From CAWJKP01 sp963843465 (GTDB lineage Bacteria > Planctomycetota > Planctomycetia > Pirellulales > Thermoguttaceae), in contig CAWJKP010000003.1 of assembly GCA_963843465.1 (NCBI GenBank), positions 1,364,001-1,428,000 on the forward strand: a DNA stretch of 64,000 bases, read 5' to 3'. The notes under the pieces are model-generated. The model was not told the origin of the DNA. It searched no databases and saw only the letters and a list, made by a program, of their open reading frames with translations. Both the position numbers and the translations under genes were made by a program. This document shows positions 1 through 11,589 of this stretch, one piece after another (position 1 is the stretch's first letter; each line of letters begins with the position of its first letter).

Positions 1-1566
1 CGGCAAGGTCGTACTTGCCCGCGGCGAGGCTCAGCGTCCAGCCGGACTTGGCATCCGCCACTCGAACTTTCTCTCCACCCTGGCTGACGGCCACTTGCAC
101 GTCCTTGCCCAGTTGATCGTCGATTTCGACCACCAGCGTCCCCTGGCGGAAGGCCAACGTCAGGACAATCCCCAACAGCAACAGCACGACCAGGCCGCCG
201 CCGATGCCCAACAACAGCAGCGGCCTGCGCCGAGCCGTGCCGACCGCCCTTTTCACCCTGCCGAGGAGCGGGGAAGGGGACGGGCGCAGATTGGCGCCCA
301 GGATCCTTCGGGGCTGCGGGAAAATTGGAGCTGCTTCCTTTTCCCTTGGCCTTCGAGCCCGTGTCGTGCTCCGGGCCGATGTGCGGCTGCGCTCGCTCCG
401 CGGCCGTGGGCTTCTTCTGCGGGGTCGCCGTCTCCCACGGCGTAGCTTCCCGCAAAAAGTCCCAGGTCCCGGACAAGGTCCCACTGGCCGACTCGGGCGA
501 GGCGGCGGTCCCCACGGGGGCCGAGTGACCGGACGACACGCCCAAAACGGCCTCCAGCTCGGCAATCACCTCGGCCATCGACTGGTAGCGGTCCTCCGGT
601 TTCTTCGCCAACATGCGTTGGCAGACCGCGTCCAGGGCCTGCGACACGTCGGGCCGGGCCTGGCACAGCGACGGGATCGGCGCCTCCAGGTGCATCAGGA
701 ACAGCTTGGCAAACGACTCGGCCTGGTAGGGCGGACTACCGGTCAGGAGCCGGTAGAGCGTGCAGCCCAGCGAATAGATGTCGGCGCGGGCGTCGGCCTG
801 GTGCGTATCCAGCGATTGCTCGGGAGCCATGTAGTCGCAGGTGCCCATCACCTGGCCGGTGGTGGTCAGGCGTTCCGCCCCGCCCAGGGCCGCCTCGGCT
901 CCCACGATGAGGGCCAGGCCCATGTCGAGGATCTTGACCGTGCCTTCGTTGTCCAGGAGCAAATTGCCCGGCTTGATGTCGCGGTGGACGATGCCCTTGC
1001 CGTGGGCGTACTGAAGTCCGCGCGCCGCCTGCAAGATGCACTCGACCGCCTGGGGGATCGGCAGCGGCCCATGTTCCTTGACCACGGTGGCCAGATCTTT
1101 GCCCTCGACGTACTCCATCGCCAGGTAGTGCATGCCCTGGTGCTCGTCGGCGTCGTAGGCGGTAACGATGTTGGGATGCGAGAAGCTTGGCCGCCGCCTC
1201 CGCCTCGCGGTGGAACCGCTCGACGGCCCCGGCCTGTTTCATGGCCGCCGAGGAGAGGACCTTGATCGCCACCGTGCGTTTCATCCGCCGGTGCTGGGCC
1301 TTCAAGACCACGCCCATGCCGCCTGCGCCCAGCTTGTCCAGGACGACGTACTGGCCGAAGACCAGCCCCTTGGTCTTGCCCTCGTAGACCGCCTGGGCCT
1401 GGTACTTGGTCAGCTTGCCGTGCTGGACGAGGGCCTGGGCGAGTTGCTGGACATCCTTGGGCCGCTTGTCGGGCGGGAGGCTGTCCTGGAATGTGGAGAC
1501 TTCGGCCGCCGACATGAGCCCGCTTTGGGCCAACCGTTCGACGAATTGCGCAACGGTAATCGCCAT
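1..1566 (-). CDS. Serine/threonine protein kinase, membrane-anchored (partial, one frameshift)
   Basis: Planctomycete-type Ser/Thr kinase that runs off the left edge. After an N-terminal helical region of about 70 residues come the Gly-rich loop GAGGMGVV (about residues 80-87), VAIK with the ATP lysine near 102, then, past a frameshift, HRDIKPGNLLLD, a DMG in place of DFG, and an APE-like MAPEQS. A proline/serine-rich linker leads to one transmembrane helix (LLLLGIGGGLVVLLLLGIVL) and an extracytoplasmic segment (TLVVEIDDQLGKDVQVAV) typical of planctomycete kinases. The start at MAITVAQF was preferred to an ATG eight codons upstream because it begins the conserved N-terminus. A one-base insertion near 1185 moves the frame between EAEAAAKL and SHPNIVTAYDADE; both halves are otherwise perfect kinase, so a sequence error is likely. 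Confidence 0.88.
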
Positions 1567-1710
1567 CGACAGAACCCGCGACGAGACCACTGGGGTACGA
1601 CCAGCTTCCTAGTGTACCTAGACGCCTATAAGGCCGAAAGGCTCCCTCTGTTATAGAGGGGGTAGCAAGCGGCTCTACGGGTCTTCCGTGAACGACAACG
1701 GAAAGTGTTC

Positions 1711-2622
1711 CTACGGCTTGTCCGCATCCTTTTCCGTCTTTTCGTCCGCGTCCGCCTTTGCCGCTTTCTCCGCTTTCTCGGCTCTAGCCAACGCTTCCTC
1801 TGCCTGCGTCTTGGCCTCGTCCCGCTCAGCCTTCGCCGCCGCTTCGGCCTGCGTTGCCTTCTGGGCCTTGGCCAAGGCTTCCTTTGCCTGCGTCTTGGCC
1901 CTGTCTCTTTCAGCCTTGGCCGCCGTTTCGGCCTGCGCCGCCTTCTCGGCCTTGGCCAACGCTTGCGAGGCCTGCGTCTTGGCCCCGTCTCTCTCGGCGT
2001 TTGCGGCCGCTTCGGCCTGCGCCGCCTTCTCGGCTTTGGCCAACGCTTCCGTGGCCTGCGTCTTGGCCTCGTCCCGCTCCGACTTGGCGGCCGCTTCGGC
2101 CTGCGCCGCCTTCTCAGCCTTGGCCAACGCTTCCGCGGCCTGCGTCTTGGCCTCGTCTCGCTCTGCGTTTGCCGTCGCCTCGGTTTGCGCCGCCTTCTCG
2201 GCCTTGGCCAAGGCTTCCTTCGCCTGGGCCTTGGCCTCGTCTCGCTCTTCGTTTGCCGCGGCATCCGCCTGCCCCACCTTGTCGGCCTTGGCCAGTGCTT
2301 CCTTCGTTTGGGCCTTGGCCGCGTCCCTCTCGGCGATCGCGTTCGCTTCCGCCTGCCCGGCCTTCTCGGCATTGGCCGTGGCTTCGGTGGCCTCGGCTTC
2401 GGCCGCGTCGGCGGTCTCTTGCGACTTGTTCTGCTTCTCAAGAGCATTCGTCACTTGCGTCTGGAGATCGGCGATTCTCTTCGCCGCTTCCTCGCTGCTG
2501 ACGACGAGGTGGTAGGCGGACCAGACGATCAGGGCCAGGTTCACCAGGACGAGGATCGCAATGCCCCAACGGCTTCGGCTTAGGGGTCTTCGCGTGGTGA
2601 CGATTCTCTCACGGTTCTTCAT
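1711..2622 (-). CDS. Membrane-anchored Ala/Glu/Lys-rich coiled-coil protein with 28-residue repeats
   Basis: Function not recognised. A basic N-terminus is followed by one hydrophobic helix (WGIAILVLVNLALIVWSAYHLVV) and then a single long, charged coiled coil. The coil is built from about seven copies of a 28-residue unit, four heptads of the form ERDEAKTQAxEALAKAEKAAQAEAAA, so the DNA is an 84-bp tandem repeat. No globular domain follows. The start MKNRERIV was chosen because a good AGGAG lies about 12 bases upstream; an in-frame ATG 18 codons earlier gives an unlikely leader. It may be a periplasm-spanning spacer or a structural protein of the cell envelope; this is inference from shape only. 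Confidence 0.75.
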   Translation of the reverse strand: MKNRERIVTTRRPLSRSRWGIAILVLVNLALIVWSAYHLVVSSEEAAKRIADLQTQVTNALEKQNKSQETADAAEAEATEATANAEKAGQAEANAIAERDAAKAQTKEALAKADKVGQADAAANEERDEAKAQAKEALAKAEKAAQTEATANAERDEAKTQAAEALAKAEKAAQAEAAAKSERDEAKTQATEALAKAEKAAQAEAAANAERDGAKTQASQALAKAEKAAQAETAAKAERDRAKTQAKEALAKAQKATQAEAAAKAERDEAKTQAEEALARAEKAEKAAKADADEKTEKDADKP

Positions 2623-2719
2623 CGCGGGCTGGCTCCTGCACGGGAAGGCTTCGCAAGATAGACGTTGCGAACCCATAGTCTATAACTAATTGACGCGGCG
2701 GGGGCGGTCAAGCGTTACG

Positions 2720-2817
2720 GTAGGGTTGGGCAAGGCCGCCGTGACGGCCGCCGGCCCAGCAAAAACCGGCTGAATTGGTGGGCCGGCGCTGGCTTCCGCG
2801 AGCTTGCCCCACCCTAC
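2720..2817. repeat. Long inverted repeat, TAGGGTGGG family
   Basis: Intergenic palindrome starting TAGGGTtGGGCAAGGCCGCC and ending as the inverse phrase (gcgagcttgccccaccctac), with GGCCGCCGGCCCA and TTGGTGGGCCGGCGC inside. It fills much of the 372-base gap between the coiled-coil gene and moxR. Near-identical copies recur at 40028, 53540, 59364 and 60184. The rest of the gap (2818-2994) shows nothing I can name. Confidence 0.8.
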
Positions 2818-2994
2818 TCATCTAAGGCACGCTGGAAAGGAATAGCCCGCTGTTCGGGGGGGCATCCACGGTCACAATAATTTCTGCAAAGACTTGTCGT
2901 AACCGGACTTTCGGGGCATCATGGCAGTTGCGGCACCCGCTGAGGTTTTCGCCGCAGGGGCGTTGGATTATTTGCCGGACAGCGGAAGAGGACG

Positions 2995-4242
<1,248 letters not shown>

Positions 4243-4247
4243 CTGCC

Positions 4248-5173
4248 TTGTCATCGGTCCCGGATTACATGCGGCTCTTGCCGCCGGAGACGCTCGGTCG
4301 GCTGGGCCGCCTGGGCGTGCTCGCCCGAACCCTGGTCGAGGGCAAGATCGCCGGCCGGCACAAGAGTCCCTACAAGGGCATCTCCGTCGAGTTCGCCGAG
4401 CATCGCCTCTATTGCCGCGGCGACGACCTGCGAAACCTCGATTGGCGGATCTACGGCAAGGTTGATCGCTACTACGTCAAGCAGTACATCGAGGAGACCA
4501 ACCTCCGCGCCACGATGGTGGTCGACGCCTCCGGCTCGATGGGCTACGCCGGCTCGGCGGCCGCCCCGATCGACGGCCGGCCGGGCAGCAAGCTGGCCTA
4601 CGCCCAGCACCTGGCCGCGATCCTCAGCTACCTCTTGATCGGCCAGCAGGACGCCGTGGGGCTGGTGACTTTCGACACCCAGGTCCGCGGTTTCCTCCCG
4701 CGCGCAACTGCTCGTCGCAGATGCGGATCCTGCTGGAGATGCTCCACGCCACCAAGGCCGGGGCGGAGACCAACGTCTCGGGCGTGCTGGACGAGGTTGC
4801 CGAGCGGATCCCCCGCCGCGGCATGGTCTTCATCCTCAGCGACTTGTTCGACGCCACCGAGCCGCTGCTGAGGGCCTTGCACCATTTCCACTACAAAAAG
4901 CACGACGTAATCGTGTTGCACGTGATGGCCGACGAGGAGCTGACCTTCCCCTTCGAGCAATGGACCAACTTCCGCAGCCTGGAGACCGCCGGGGTCAGCG
5001 TGCAGTTGGACCCCCGCTCGCTACGGGCCGTCTACCTGGAACGGGTGAGGGGGTTCCTCAAGAGCCTGGAGCTGTCCTGCGGGCAGATGCGGATCACTTA
5101 CGTTCCCATGAACACCAAGGTCCCCTACACCGACGCCCTGGCGGAGTTCCTGTCGAGGAGGCAGGGGCATTGA
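4248..5173 (+). CDS. DUF58 domain protein with VWA-like fold (one frameshift)
   Basis: DUF58 partner of MoxR. The motif SVEFAEHRLYCRGDDLRNLDWRIYGK and the MIDAS-like DASGSMGYAG are diagnostic of the family. Translation probably starts at the TTG at 4248 (SSVPDYMRLLPPETLGRL aligns with family N-termini); an ATG seven codons later is the alternative. A single-base deletion near 4703 separates GFLPR from NCSSQMRILLEMLHATKAG; restoring one base gives one continuous protein of about 309 residues, the usual size. Cytoplasmic, no membrane helix. Confidence 0.88.
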
Positions 5174-5253
5174 CCGTGCAATTTGCAGTTGCCGGGATTG
5201 TTGAGAATAGGTTGCACGACACGATGCTGGCAAGAAAGTGCGGCAGAATCACG

Positions 5254-5310
5254 TACGTCAGGCTTTCCAGCCTGACCGGCCTGTTCGGTCAGGCTGGAAA
5301 GCCTGACGTA
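5254..5310. repeat. Perfect hairpin, TACGTCAGGCTTTCCAGCC family
   Basis: Two 23-base arms (TACGTCAGGCTTTCCAGCC... and its exact inverse GGCTGGAAAGCCTGACGTA) separated by about 11 bases. It lies in the 333-base gap after the DUF58 gene and could fold into a strong stem. Apart from this hairpin and the one at 5410, the gap holds only a short CCCCGAAGGGGCG palindrome near 5364. Confidence 0.85.
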
Positions 5311-5409
5311 CTTTCGTGCTGGGTCAATGTGGGCCCTGATTCCCGAGACGCCGTAGTCCGGAGCCCCGAAGGGGCGCGACTCGATATACCGCAGGCGGCC
5401 GGGAACGAC

Positions 5410-5470
5410 ACTAGCCCGAAGCGCAAGCGAGGGGGCGCCGTCGGGTCTCTCGCTTGCGCTTCGGGCTAGT
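5410..5470. repeat. Hairpin of the TAGCCCGAAGCGCAAGCGAG family
   Basis: Arms ACTAGCCCGAAGCGCAAGCG and its exact inverse CGCTTGCGCTTCGGGCTAGT flank a short loop. The same phrase recurs as a full hairpin at about 56461-56523 and as a single arm inside a coding region at 14129-14153. Read in one frame it encodes SPKRKRG. Confidence 0.88.
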
Positions 5471-5506
5471 GCGGATCGTCTCATTCCAAACTGCGAGCTG
5501 GATACC

Positions 5507-6846
5507 ATGACCACCGGCCCGTCCCAATCCGCTGCGGCGGAAGCGAAACGGCGCTGGTATCGCCTCACGCCGGATCGGCTGGTGTGGCTGGTGCTGGTCA
5601 TCGAAGGGCTGCTTTGGCTGGCCGAGCGGTTTGGCTGCTTTCCCAAAGGCTACGCGGTCCTGCTTGCCGTGGCAAGCGTTGCCGCGGCGATGCTCGTGAT
5701 GCTTCTCTGGTTCGCCGCCAGCCTCGTCTTCCGGTGGCGGTTCCAATTCAGCGTCGGCTCGCTGATGGTGCTGGCCGTGGTCGTCGCCACGCTGTGCGGC
5801 TGGTTTGGTGTAGAGAAGAAGGAAGCGACAGAACAGAAAGAAGCGGTCGCGGGAATCGAGAAGTTAAAGGGGTTCGTTTCCTACGATTACATGGGCGACT
5901 CGGGCGAGTGGCGCGGTCGGGCGCGGCTGCGAGGTTTGCTCGGCGATGACTTTTTCTGGGAAGTCGTTCACGCCGACATATACAACGACGCCCAGGCGGC
6001 ATACCTCAAGGGTTTGGCGTACCTCCCGGCGCTCGAGCTTTGGGACCTTACGTGTGACGGCCTGGAGAACCTCAAGGCGCTACCGCGGCTCAAAGAGCTG
6101 GAATTATCTGGCACGCAGATCACGAGCAATTACTTGAGAAAGCTTAGCGGAGTGACCGATTTGCAGGAGCTAACCCTCGACGGCGATCAGGTGACCGACA
6201 GTGTACTTGAAGGGCTCAAGTTCTTCCCGAAACTCCAACGGTTGTCTCTTCCACGGCGCAAGTTTCCGATGCGGGGCTGGAAAAAATCAAGACACTGAAG
6301 AAGCTTGAATCGCTGGATATCTCCGGGGTTCCCATAACAGGTGCGGGACTGGAGGATCTCAAGACATTAGAGAAGCTCGTATCATTGGACCTTTCCCAGA
6401 CGCACATCACGGATGCGGGACTGGGACATCTCAAGGCATTACCAAGGCTGGAGTCCTTAGACCTTGAAGCCACTGAGATAACCGATGCGGGACTGACGCA
6501 ACTCAAAGCCCTGACGCGTCTCAAGAGCCTTTCGATTCGGCATACCCCGGTGACGGGCAACGGGTTGCAGGAACTCAAGTCGCTGCCGCACCTCCGAGAA
6601 CTGAGCCTAGACGCCTCTCAACTCACCATCGTTGGCGTGGAGCACCTCAAGGCTATGCCACAACTCCAGGAGTTGAGCTTCCTGTTTGGTATTACGGATG
6701 AACATCTGGAACTCCTCAAAGAGTTGCCGCAACTGCGAACGTTGGGTCTCGCCAACCCACAGACCACCGATGAGGGCCTCGTGAAGTTCAAGAAAGCATT
6801 GCCCAGGTGTGAAGTCAGTTACGGATTCGCGGGAACGGGTCTGTGA
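5507..6846 (+). CDS. Membrane leucine-rich-repeat protein, paralogue 1 (one frameshift)
   Basis: N-terminal domain of about 100 residues with three hydrophobic helices (WLVLVIEGLLWLAERF, AVLLAVASVAAAMLVMLLWF, GSLMVLAVVVATLCGWF), then a short linker and about nine leucine-rich repeats of the ITDAGLxxLKxLxxLxxLDL type. A one-base loss near 6255 separates LQRLSL from STAQVSDAGLEKIKTL; adding one T in the cttcc run restores one protein. It is a tandem paralogue of the gene at 7268, and the N-terminal regions are nearly identical. Partner binding through the repeats is inferred; the ligand is unknown. The pair interrupts an otherwise standard MoxR-DUF58-BatA gene order. Confidence 0.82.
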
Positions 6847-6893
6847 AGAGCCATGAACCCAAAGCGTATCCGATTTTGTTCCGATCGGGCCCA

Positions 6894-7260
6894 AGGGCCC
6901 GCCCCGAAGGGGCGCAACATATCAGCCCAGGGCAAGCGCAGCGCCGCCCTGGGTGGCGGGTGGCATGATTGGTTCGCCCTGAAGGGGCGAAACAACCGTC
7001 GAACGTGGAGGAAATGCAGCGCTATGCTGAACGGAACGAAGAACACGACCGCCGCTGACCTTTCAGGATGAATGGCAATTCTTGTTAAAGCGTGACGAGA
7101 TTGAATTCGACCAACAATATCAACGGGATCGATACGCACTTGTGAAGCCCTTTCAGGGCTTCCCCGGGAAAAACCACGATACCCAGGGCGGCGCTTCGCG
7201 GCTGAAGCCGCTGCGCTTGCCCTGGGCTGATATGTCACGCCCCTTCGGGGCGCCAAAGGG
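6894..7260. repeat. Inverted pair of CAGGGC/GGGGCG palindromic phrases
   Basis: The 421-base gap between the two LRR paralogues contains two inverted copies of one phrase. The left copy (about 6899-6955) reads GCCCCGAAGGGGCGCAACAT, then ATCAGCCCAGGGCAAGCGCAG. The right copy (about 7180-7258) is the inverse, CTGCGCTTGCCCTGGGCTGAT followed by ATGTCACGCCCCTTCGGGGCG. Smaller stems such as AGCCCTTTCAGGGCTT lie between. No gene is supported here. Confidence 0.75.
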
Positions 7261-7267
7261 CCAAATC

Positions 7268-8604
7268 ATGACCATCGCCGATTCCCAACCCGCTGCGGCG
7301 GAAGCGAAACGCCGCTGGTATCGCGTCACGCCGGATCGGCTGGTGTGGCTGGTGCTGGTCGTCGAAGGGCTGCTCTGGCTGGCCGAGCGGTTTGGCTGCT
7401 TTCCCAAGGGCTACGCGGTCCTGCTGGCCGTGGCCGGCGTTGCCGTGGCGATGCTGTTGATGCTTCTCTGGTTCGCCGCCAGCCTCGTCTTCCGGTGGCG
7501 GTTCCAATTCAGCATCGGCTCGCTGCTGGTGCTGGCCGTAGTTGTCGCCATGGCGAGTGGTTGGTTTGCTGTGGAGGAAAAGGAAGCAAGAGAACGGACG
7601 GAAGCGGTAGCCGGGATCGCAAAGCTTCAACACACTGCCTACGACGATTATTCCTGGAACGATTGGGGGAGCTCCATGGTCCGGCTTGGCTGCGGTATGT
7701 GCTTGGCGATGGGTTCTTCAATGAAGTCGTGGCCGTCGAGTTGCGCAGCGATCCCGAAATGGCATACCTTAAAGGCTTGCCGCAACTCCGGGGCCTGACG
7801 GTTAGTTACGATGTTACTGATCGCGGTATGGAAAACGTCAAGGGCCTTCTCGACCTCAGAAAGCTGGAAATCTTTGACACAAAGATCACAGACAAAGGTT
7901 TGGGACAACTTAGCGGATTGATCGGTTTGCAGGAGCTAAGCCTCAATGGCGATAATGTGACTGACAGCGGACTTGAGCCACTCAGAGCGTTACCGCAACT
8001 CCAGCGGTTGTCCCTTTCCCGTGCCATAACCGATGTGGGACTGGAGCACCTCAATGCATTACCGCGGCTAAAATCCTTGGATCTTGCCGGAACTCAGATA
8101 ACCGATGCGGGACTGGATCGCCTTAAGGCCTTTCCGATGCTGGAATCATTGGACCTCAGTGCGACCCAGATAACCGATGTGGGACTCGGACACCTCAAAG
8201 CGTTAACGCGGCTGGACTCGTTGGACCTTGACTGGACCGAAATAACCGATGCTGGGCTGAAGCAACTCAAACCCCTGACGAGTCTCAAGAGCGTCTCGAT
8301 TCGGGCGCATCGCGTAACGGGCGCCGCGTTGGAGGAAATCAAGTCCTTGTCACACCTCCAAGAACTAAGCTTAAGCGCCCGCCAACTCACCAAGGCAAGC
8401 GTGAAACATCTCAACGCTATGCCACAACTCCAGAAGTTGAGCTTCCAGTATGAAATTTCAGATGACGACCTCGAACTCCTCAAAGGGCTGCCGCATCTGC
8501 AAACGTTGGACCTCCGCAACCCCCAGACAACTGATGAGGGGATGAAGCAATTCGAGAAAGCAATGCCCAAGTGTAAGGTTAATCGTATCGACATGGGCAC
8601 GTAG
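7268..8604 (+). CDS. Membrane leucine-rich-repeat protein, paralogue 2 (one frameshift)
   Basis: Same architecture as the gene at 5507: three N-terminal membrane helices and about nine ITDAGL-type leucine-rich repeats. The ATG start (MTIADSQPAAAEAKRRWYR) matches the paralogue's N-terminus. A one-base loss in a G run near 7668 separates YSWNDWG from ELHGPAWLRYVLGDGFF; with one more G the junction reads DWGELHGPAWLR and aligns with DSGEWRGRARLR of paralogue 1. The N-terminal membrane part is more conserved between the copies than the repeats, suggesting a shared anchor and diverging recognition surfaces (inference). Confidence 0.82.
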
Positions 8605-8713
8605 AGCGACGATAGCACGGAGCGACGGCTGTGTCGACAGGAGTGACCATGACAATGCAACTGCTGTCTCCACATAGATGCAGCTCTCCATGTAACTGAA
8701 AATACTTACTCCC

Positions 8714-11518
8714 ATGGTCTTCATCAACCCCTGGATGCTCCTCGCAGGTCTCGCGGTCGCGGTGCCGATCGTGATCCACTTGCTCAACCGGCGGTCGGCC
8801 AAAACGATCGACTGGGGAGCGATGGAGTTCTTGCTCGGCTCGCTGGTCAACCGTAAGCGGCGGGTGCTGCTGGAGGAGATGTTGCTGTTGGGCTGCCGCT
8901 GCTTGCTGGTCGCCCTGGCGGTCACGGCGCTGGCCCGGCCGGTGATTCCCGCCGGCTCGTCGCTGGCCTGGGCCGTGGTGCTGCCGATGGTGCTGGCCGG
9001 CTGCGTCTCGCTGGGCGTGGGCACGGCCGCCTGGCAGCAGCCCCAGTGGCGATGGGGCGCTACGCCCTCGGCGCCGGACTGCTGACGCTGGCCATTGCGG
9101 CGGTCACGCTGGACCGGGTCTTGCACCTGGCGGCGCTGGTGGGCGATGCCCGCGACGTGGCCCTGGTGATCGACGGCTCGTCGTCGATGAAGATCGACGT
9201 GCAGGGGAAGACCAACTTCGCCCGGGCCGTCGAGGAGGCCCGGGAGGTGGTCCGCAACCTCAATCGGTCGTCGACGGCCAGCATCGTTCTGGCCGGCCCG
9301 ATCCCGCAGATCAAAACGTCCTTCCCGTTGACCGACTCCGAGCAACTGCTGAGCGTGCTGAACAGCCTGGAGCCGGCCGGCGGGCCGATGGACGTCCACG
9401 ACGCGCTCCAGACGGCCTCGCTGAGCCTGGCCCTGGGCACCAACCCCACCAAGCAAATCGTGGTCATTACCGACGGGCAGAGGACCGGCTGGACGCCCGG
9501 CGACCGCACCCGCTGGCAGGCCACGGCCCAGGAGATCCGCGCCCGCACGCGCTGGCGCCGCAACTCTTCTGCCGCACGCTGGACTTCCCCGCCCGGCCGC
9601 GGAACATTGCCCTGACGGAGCTGACGTGCTCCCGGCGGATCGTGGGCACCGATCGGCCGCTGGGACTGCGCGTGCAGGTGGTCAATACGGGCCAGACCCC
9701 CGTGCCGGCATGCGCGGCGTACCTCTCCGTGGACGGCAAGCAGGTCGATCGGCGGCCGATCACGCAGCTCGAGCCGGGCTCGTCCGATACGCTCACCTTC
9801 AGCTATCGCTTCCCGACGCCCGGACCGCACGTGATCGAGGTCCGCGCCGACATCGACGACGATCTGGCCGACGACAACCGGCTGGTCCACGTTGTCGACG
9901 TGCTGGATCGCCTGCCCGTGCTCCTGATCGACGGCCGCCCGGCGCCGCGCCTCTTGGACCGGGCCGGCGGATTCCTGCAATTGGCCCTCGATCCGCCGAG
10001 CGCCGTCGGGCCTGGCGAGGGAAAAGGGGACAGTCCCCCCAAGCTCAAGCTAAAGGGGACAGTCCCCTTTTTCCCACCGAGAGCCTGGTCGAGGTGCGGA
10101 TGGTCGAGCCCTGGAGGGTCCGCGAGGTCCAGGACTGGAACCGCTACCGGGCGGTGATCCTGGCCGACGTGGCCGACCTGCCTGTCGAGGTGGCGGCCAG
10201 GATCGCCGAGTTCGTACTGCGTGGCGGCGGACTGTTGATCGCCCCCGGCCAGCAGGCTTCGCCCGCGTTCTATAACGGCTGGACCGTGACCCAGGGCGAC
10301 GAGCGCGTGCGTCTTCCGCCCGCGACGCTGAAGACGTTTGTGGTGCAGGCGTCCCGCCTGCCCGAGCAGCCGGGACGGCTGCACCACAAAGAGGCGGGGT
10401 CAAACCTGGACGGGCACTTACAGCTTTCCTCGTCGACGCTCGTCCACCCGGCCCTTGTGCCGCTGGTGGAGGCGAAGAATACCGATCTGGATACGGTCGA
10501 GATCAACAACTACTGGCAGCTCGAAGCCGACCCGGCCCAGCGGAAGATCCTCACCGGCGGACGGCTGACCAACGGCGCGAGCTGGCTCTTGGAGAAATCG
10601 TTCGGCCGGGGGAAGGTGCTGCTGGCGGCCACGGCCTTGGACGTCCGCGACAGCAACCTGCCGACCCGGCAGTCGTTCGTGCCGCTGGTCCATGCCCTGA
10701 TCTACCACCTGGCGGGCGACGCGCAGTGGGATTTGAATCAGCATCCGGCCAAGCAACTGGTGCTGCGTTTTCCCGTGGTGTCGTCCGGTTCCGCTTTGGC
10801 CGGCTACACAGCCGGCGTGGCCGCCGGGGCTAACGCGGCCGCACCCGTTAGCCCCGGCGGCCACGCCGGCCGGGCGGAGAAGATCAAGGGCGAGGTGACC
10901 GCGCCCGACCACAGCCGCCGCGAGGCGATTGGGCGGGTCGAGGAGGGGACCTTGAGCGTCGAGATCGATCGCGTGGCCCAGCCGGGACTCTACTACTTGA
11001 AAATGCCCGGCCTGGCCGCCGCCAAGCCGCTTCCGGCGAGGCCGCCGGGGCTAACGGGCGGTGCTACCGGCACCTCGTTAGCCCCGGCGGCCACGCTGGC
11101 GTTAGGCGCGGGCCAAAAACCGGCTGAGAGCCCCGACTTGGGTATCCCCTTCGTCGTGGAAAGCGACCCGGACGAATCCAACCTGGCGCGCCTCACCGAC
11201 AAGGATTTCCAGTCGCTGGCGTCCTGGGTGAAGTTGGAACACCTCGCGCACCGGGAGGATCTGCAGGCGATTGCCGCCGGCCGGGCGCATGGCGTGGAAT
11301 TATGGAAGTCGCTGGTGCTGTTGGCCTTCCTGATCGCCGTGTTCGAAGTGGCCCTGGTCCACTGGATCGCGCTGCGACGGATTCCCACGGCCGGCCCGGT
11401 CGATTTCTCCCAGCGAGCGACCACTACCGCCTTCCAGGAGGAGTTGGACAAGTTCCGTGCCCAAGAAGAGAGCCGGGCGGCCGAGGAGGCCGTGGATTTG
11501 AGTCAGTATATGAAATAA
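8714..11518 (+). CDS. BatA-like VWA membrane protein with amidotransferase-fold region (three frameshifts)
   Basis: Planctomycete BatA homologue. The N-terminus has the aerotolerance-regulator signature (FINPWMLLAGLAVAVPIVIHLLNRR) and LLLGCRCLLVALAVTALARP, followed by a VWA domain with MIDAS VIDGSSSMKID, a DUF4159/amidotransferase-like region (VILADVADLPVEVAARIAEF) and a C-terminal membrane helix (SLVLLAFLIAVFEVALVHWI). Single-base losses near 9055, 9545 and 10072 break it into four frames; restoring one base at each gives one protein of about 935 residues. Four different palindromic repeat families lie within it and, once the indels are corrected, all stay in frame. It follows moxR, DUF58 and the LRR pair in one direction. 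Confidence 0.82.
10022..10072. repeat. AAAGGGGACAGTCCCC palindrome inside the BatA-like gene
   Basis: Two copies of the near-palindrome AAAGGGGACAGTCCCC separated by AAGCTCAAGCT. It encodes KGDSPPKLKLKGTVPFF in the BatA frame. The segment looks like an insertion between LQLALDPPSAV and TESLVEVRMVEPW. One T is missing at its right edge. Confidence 0.75.
10337..10390. repeat. GTGGTGCAGGCGTCCCGCC palindrome inside the BatA-like gene
   Basis: Imperfect inverted repeat with outer arms TTTGTGGTGCAGGCGTCCCG and cgggacggctGCACCACAAA. The same family occurs intergenically at 30268-30323 and inside the pseudokinase gene at 54984. It is translated in frame as VVQASRLPEQPGRLHHKE. Confidence 0.8.
10811..11100. 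repeat. Two GTTAGCCCCGGCGGCCACGC palindromes inside the BatA-like gene
   Basis: Two copies of one inverted-repeat family, at 10811-10870 and 11034-11100. Each has the phrase GCCGCCGGGGCTAAC facing its inverse GTTAGCCCCGGCGGC. They are translated in frame as Gly/Ala/Pro-rich inserts (VSPGGHAG, GLTGGATG). Related sequence occurs at 17377-17475 in another gene of the cluster and as a half copy at 57211. Confidence 0.8.
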
Positions 11519-11589
11519 AGGACTTCGCGAGTTCAAAAGGAAGGAAAGGGTCGTCGTGACGCCGAGGATGAAAAACAGATTGATCTTGC

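Noticed and set aside
204..1265. Long open frame opposite the Ser/Thr kinase
   Set aside because: Arginine- and glycine-rich product with no family pattern; it is the antisense shadow of a clear kinase in GC-rich DNA.
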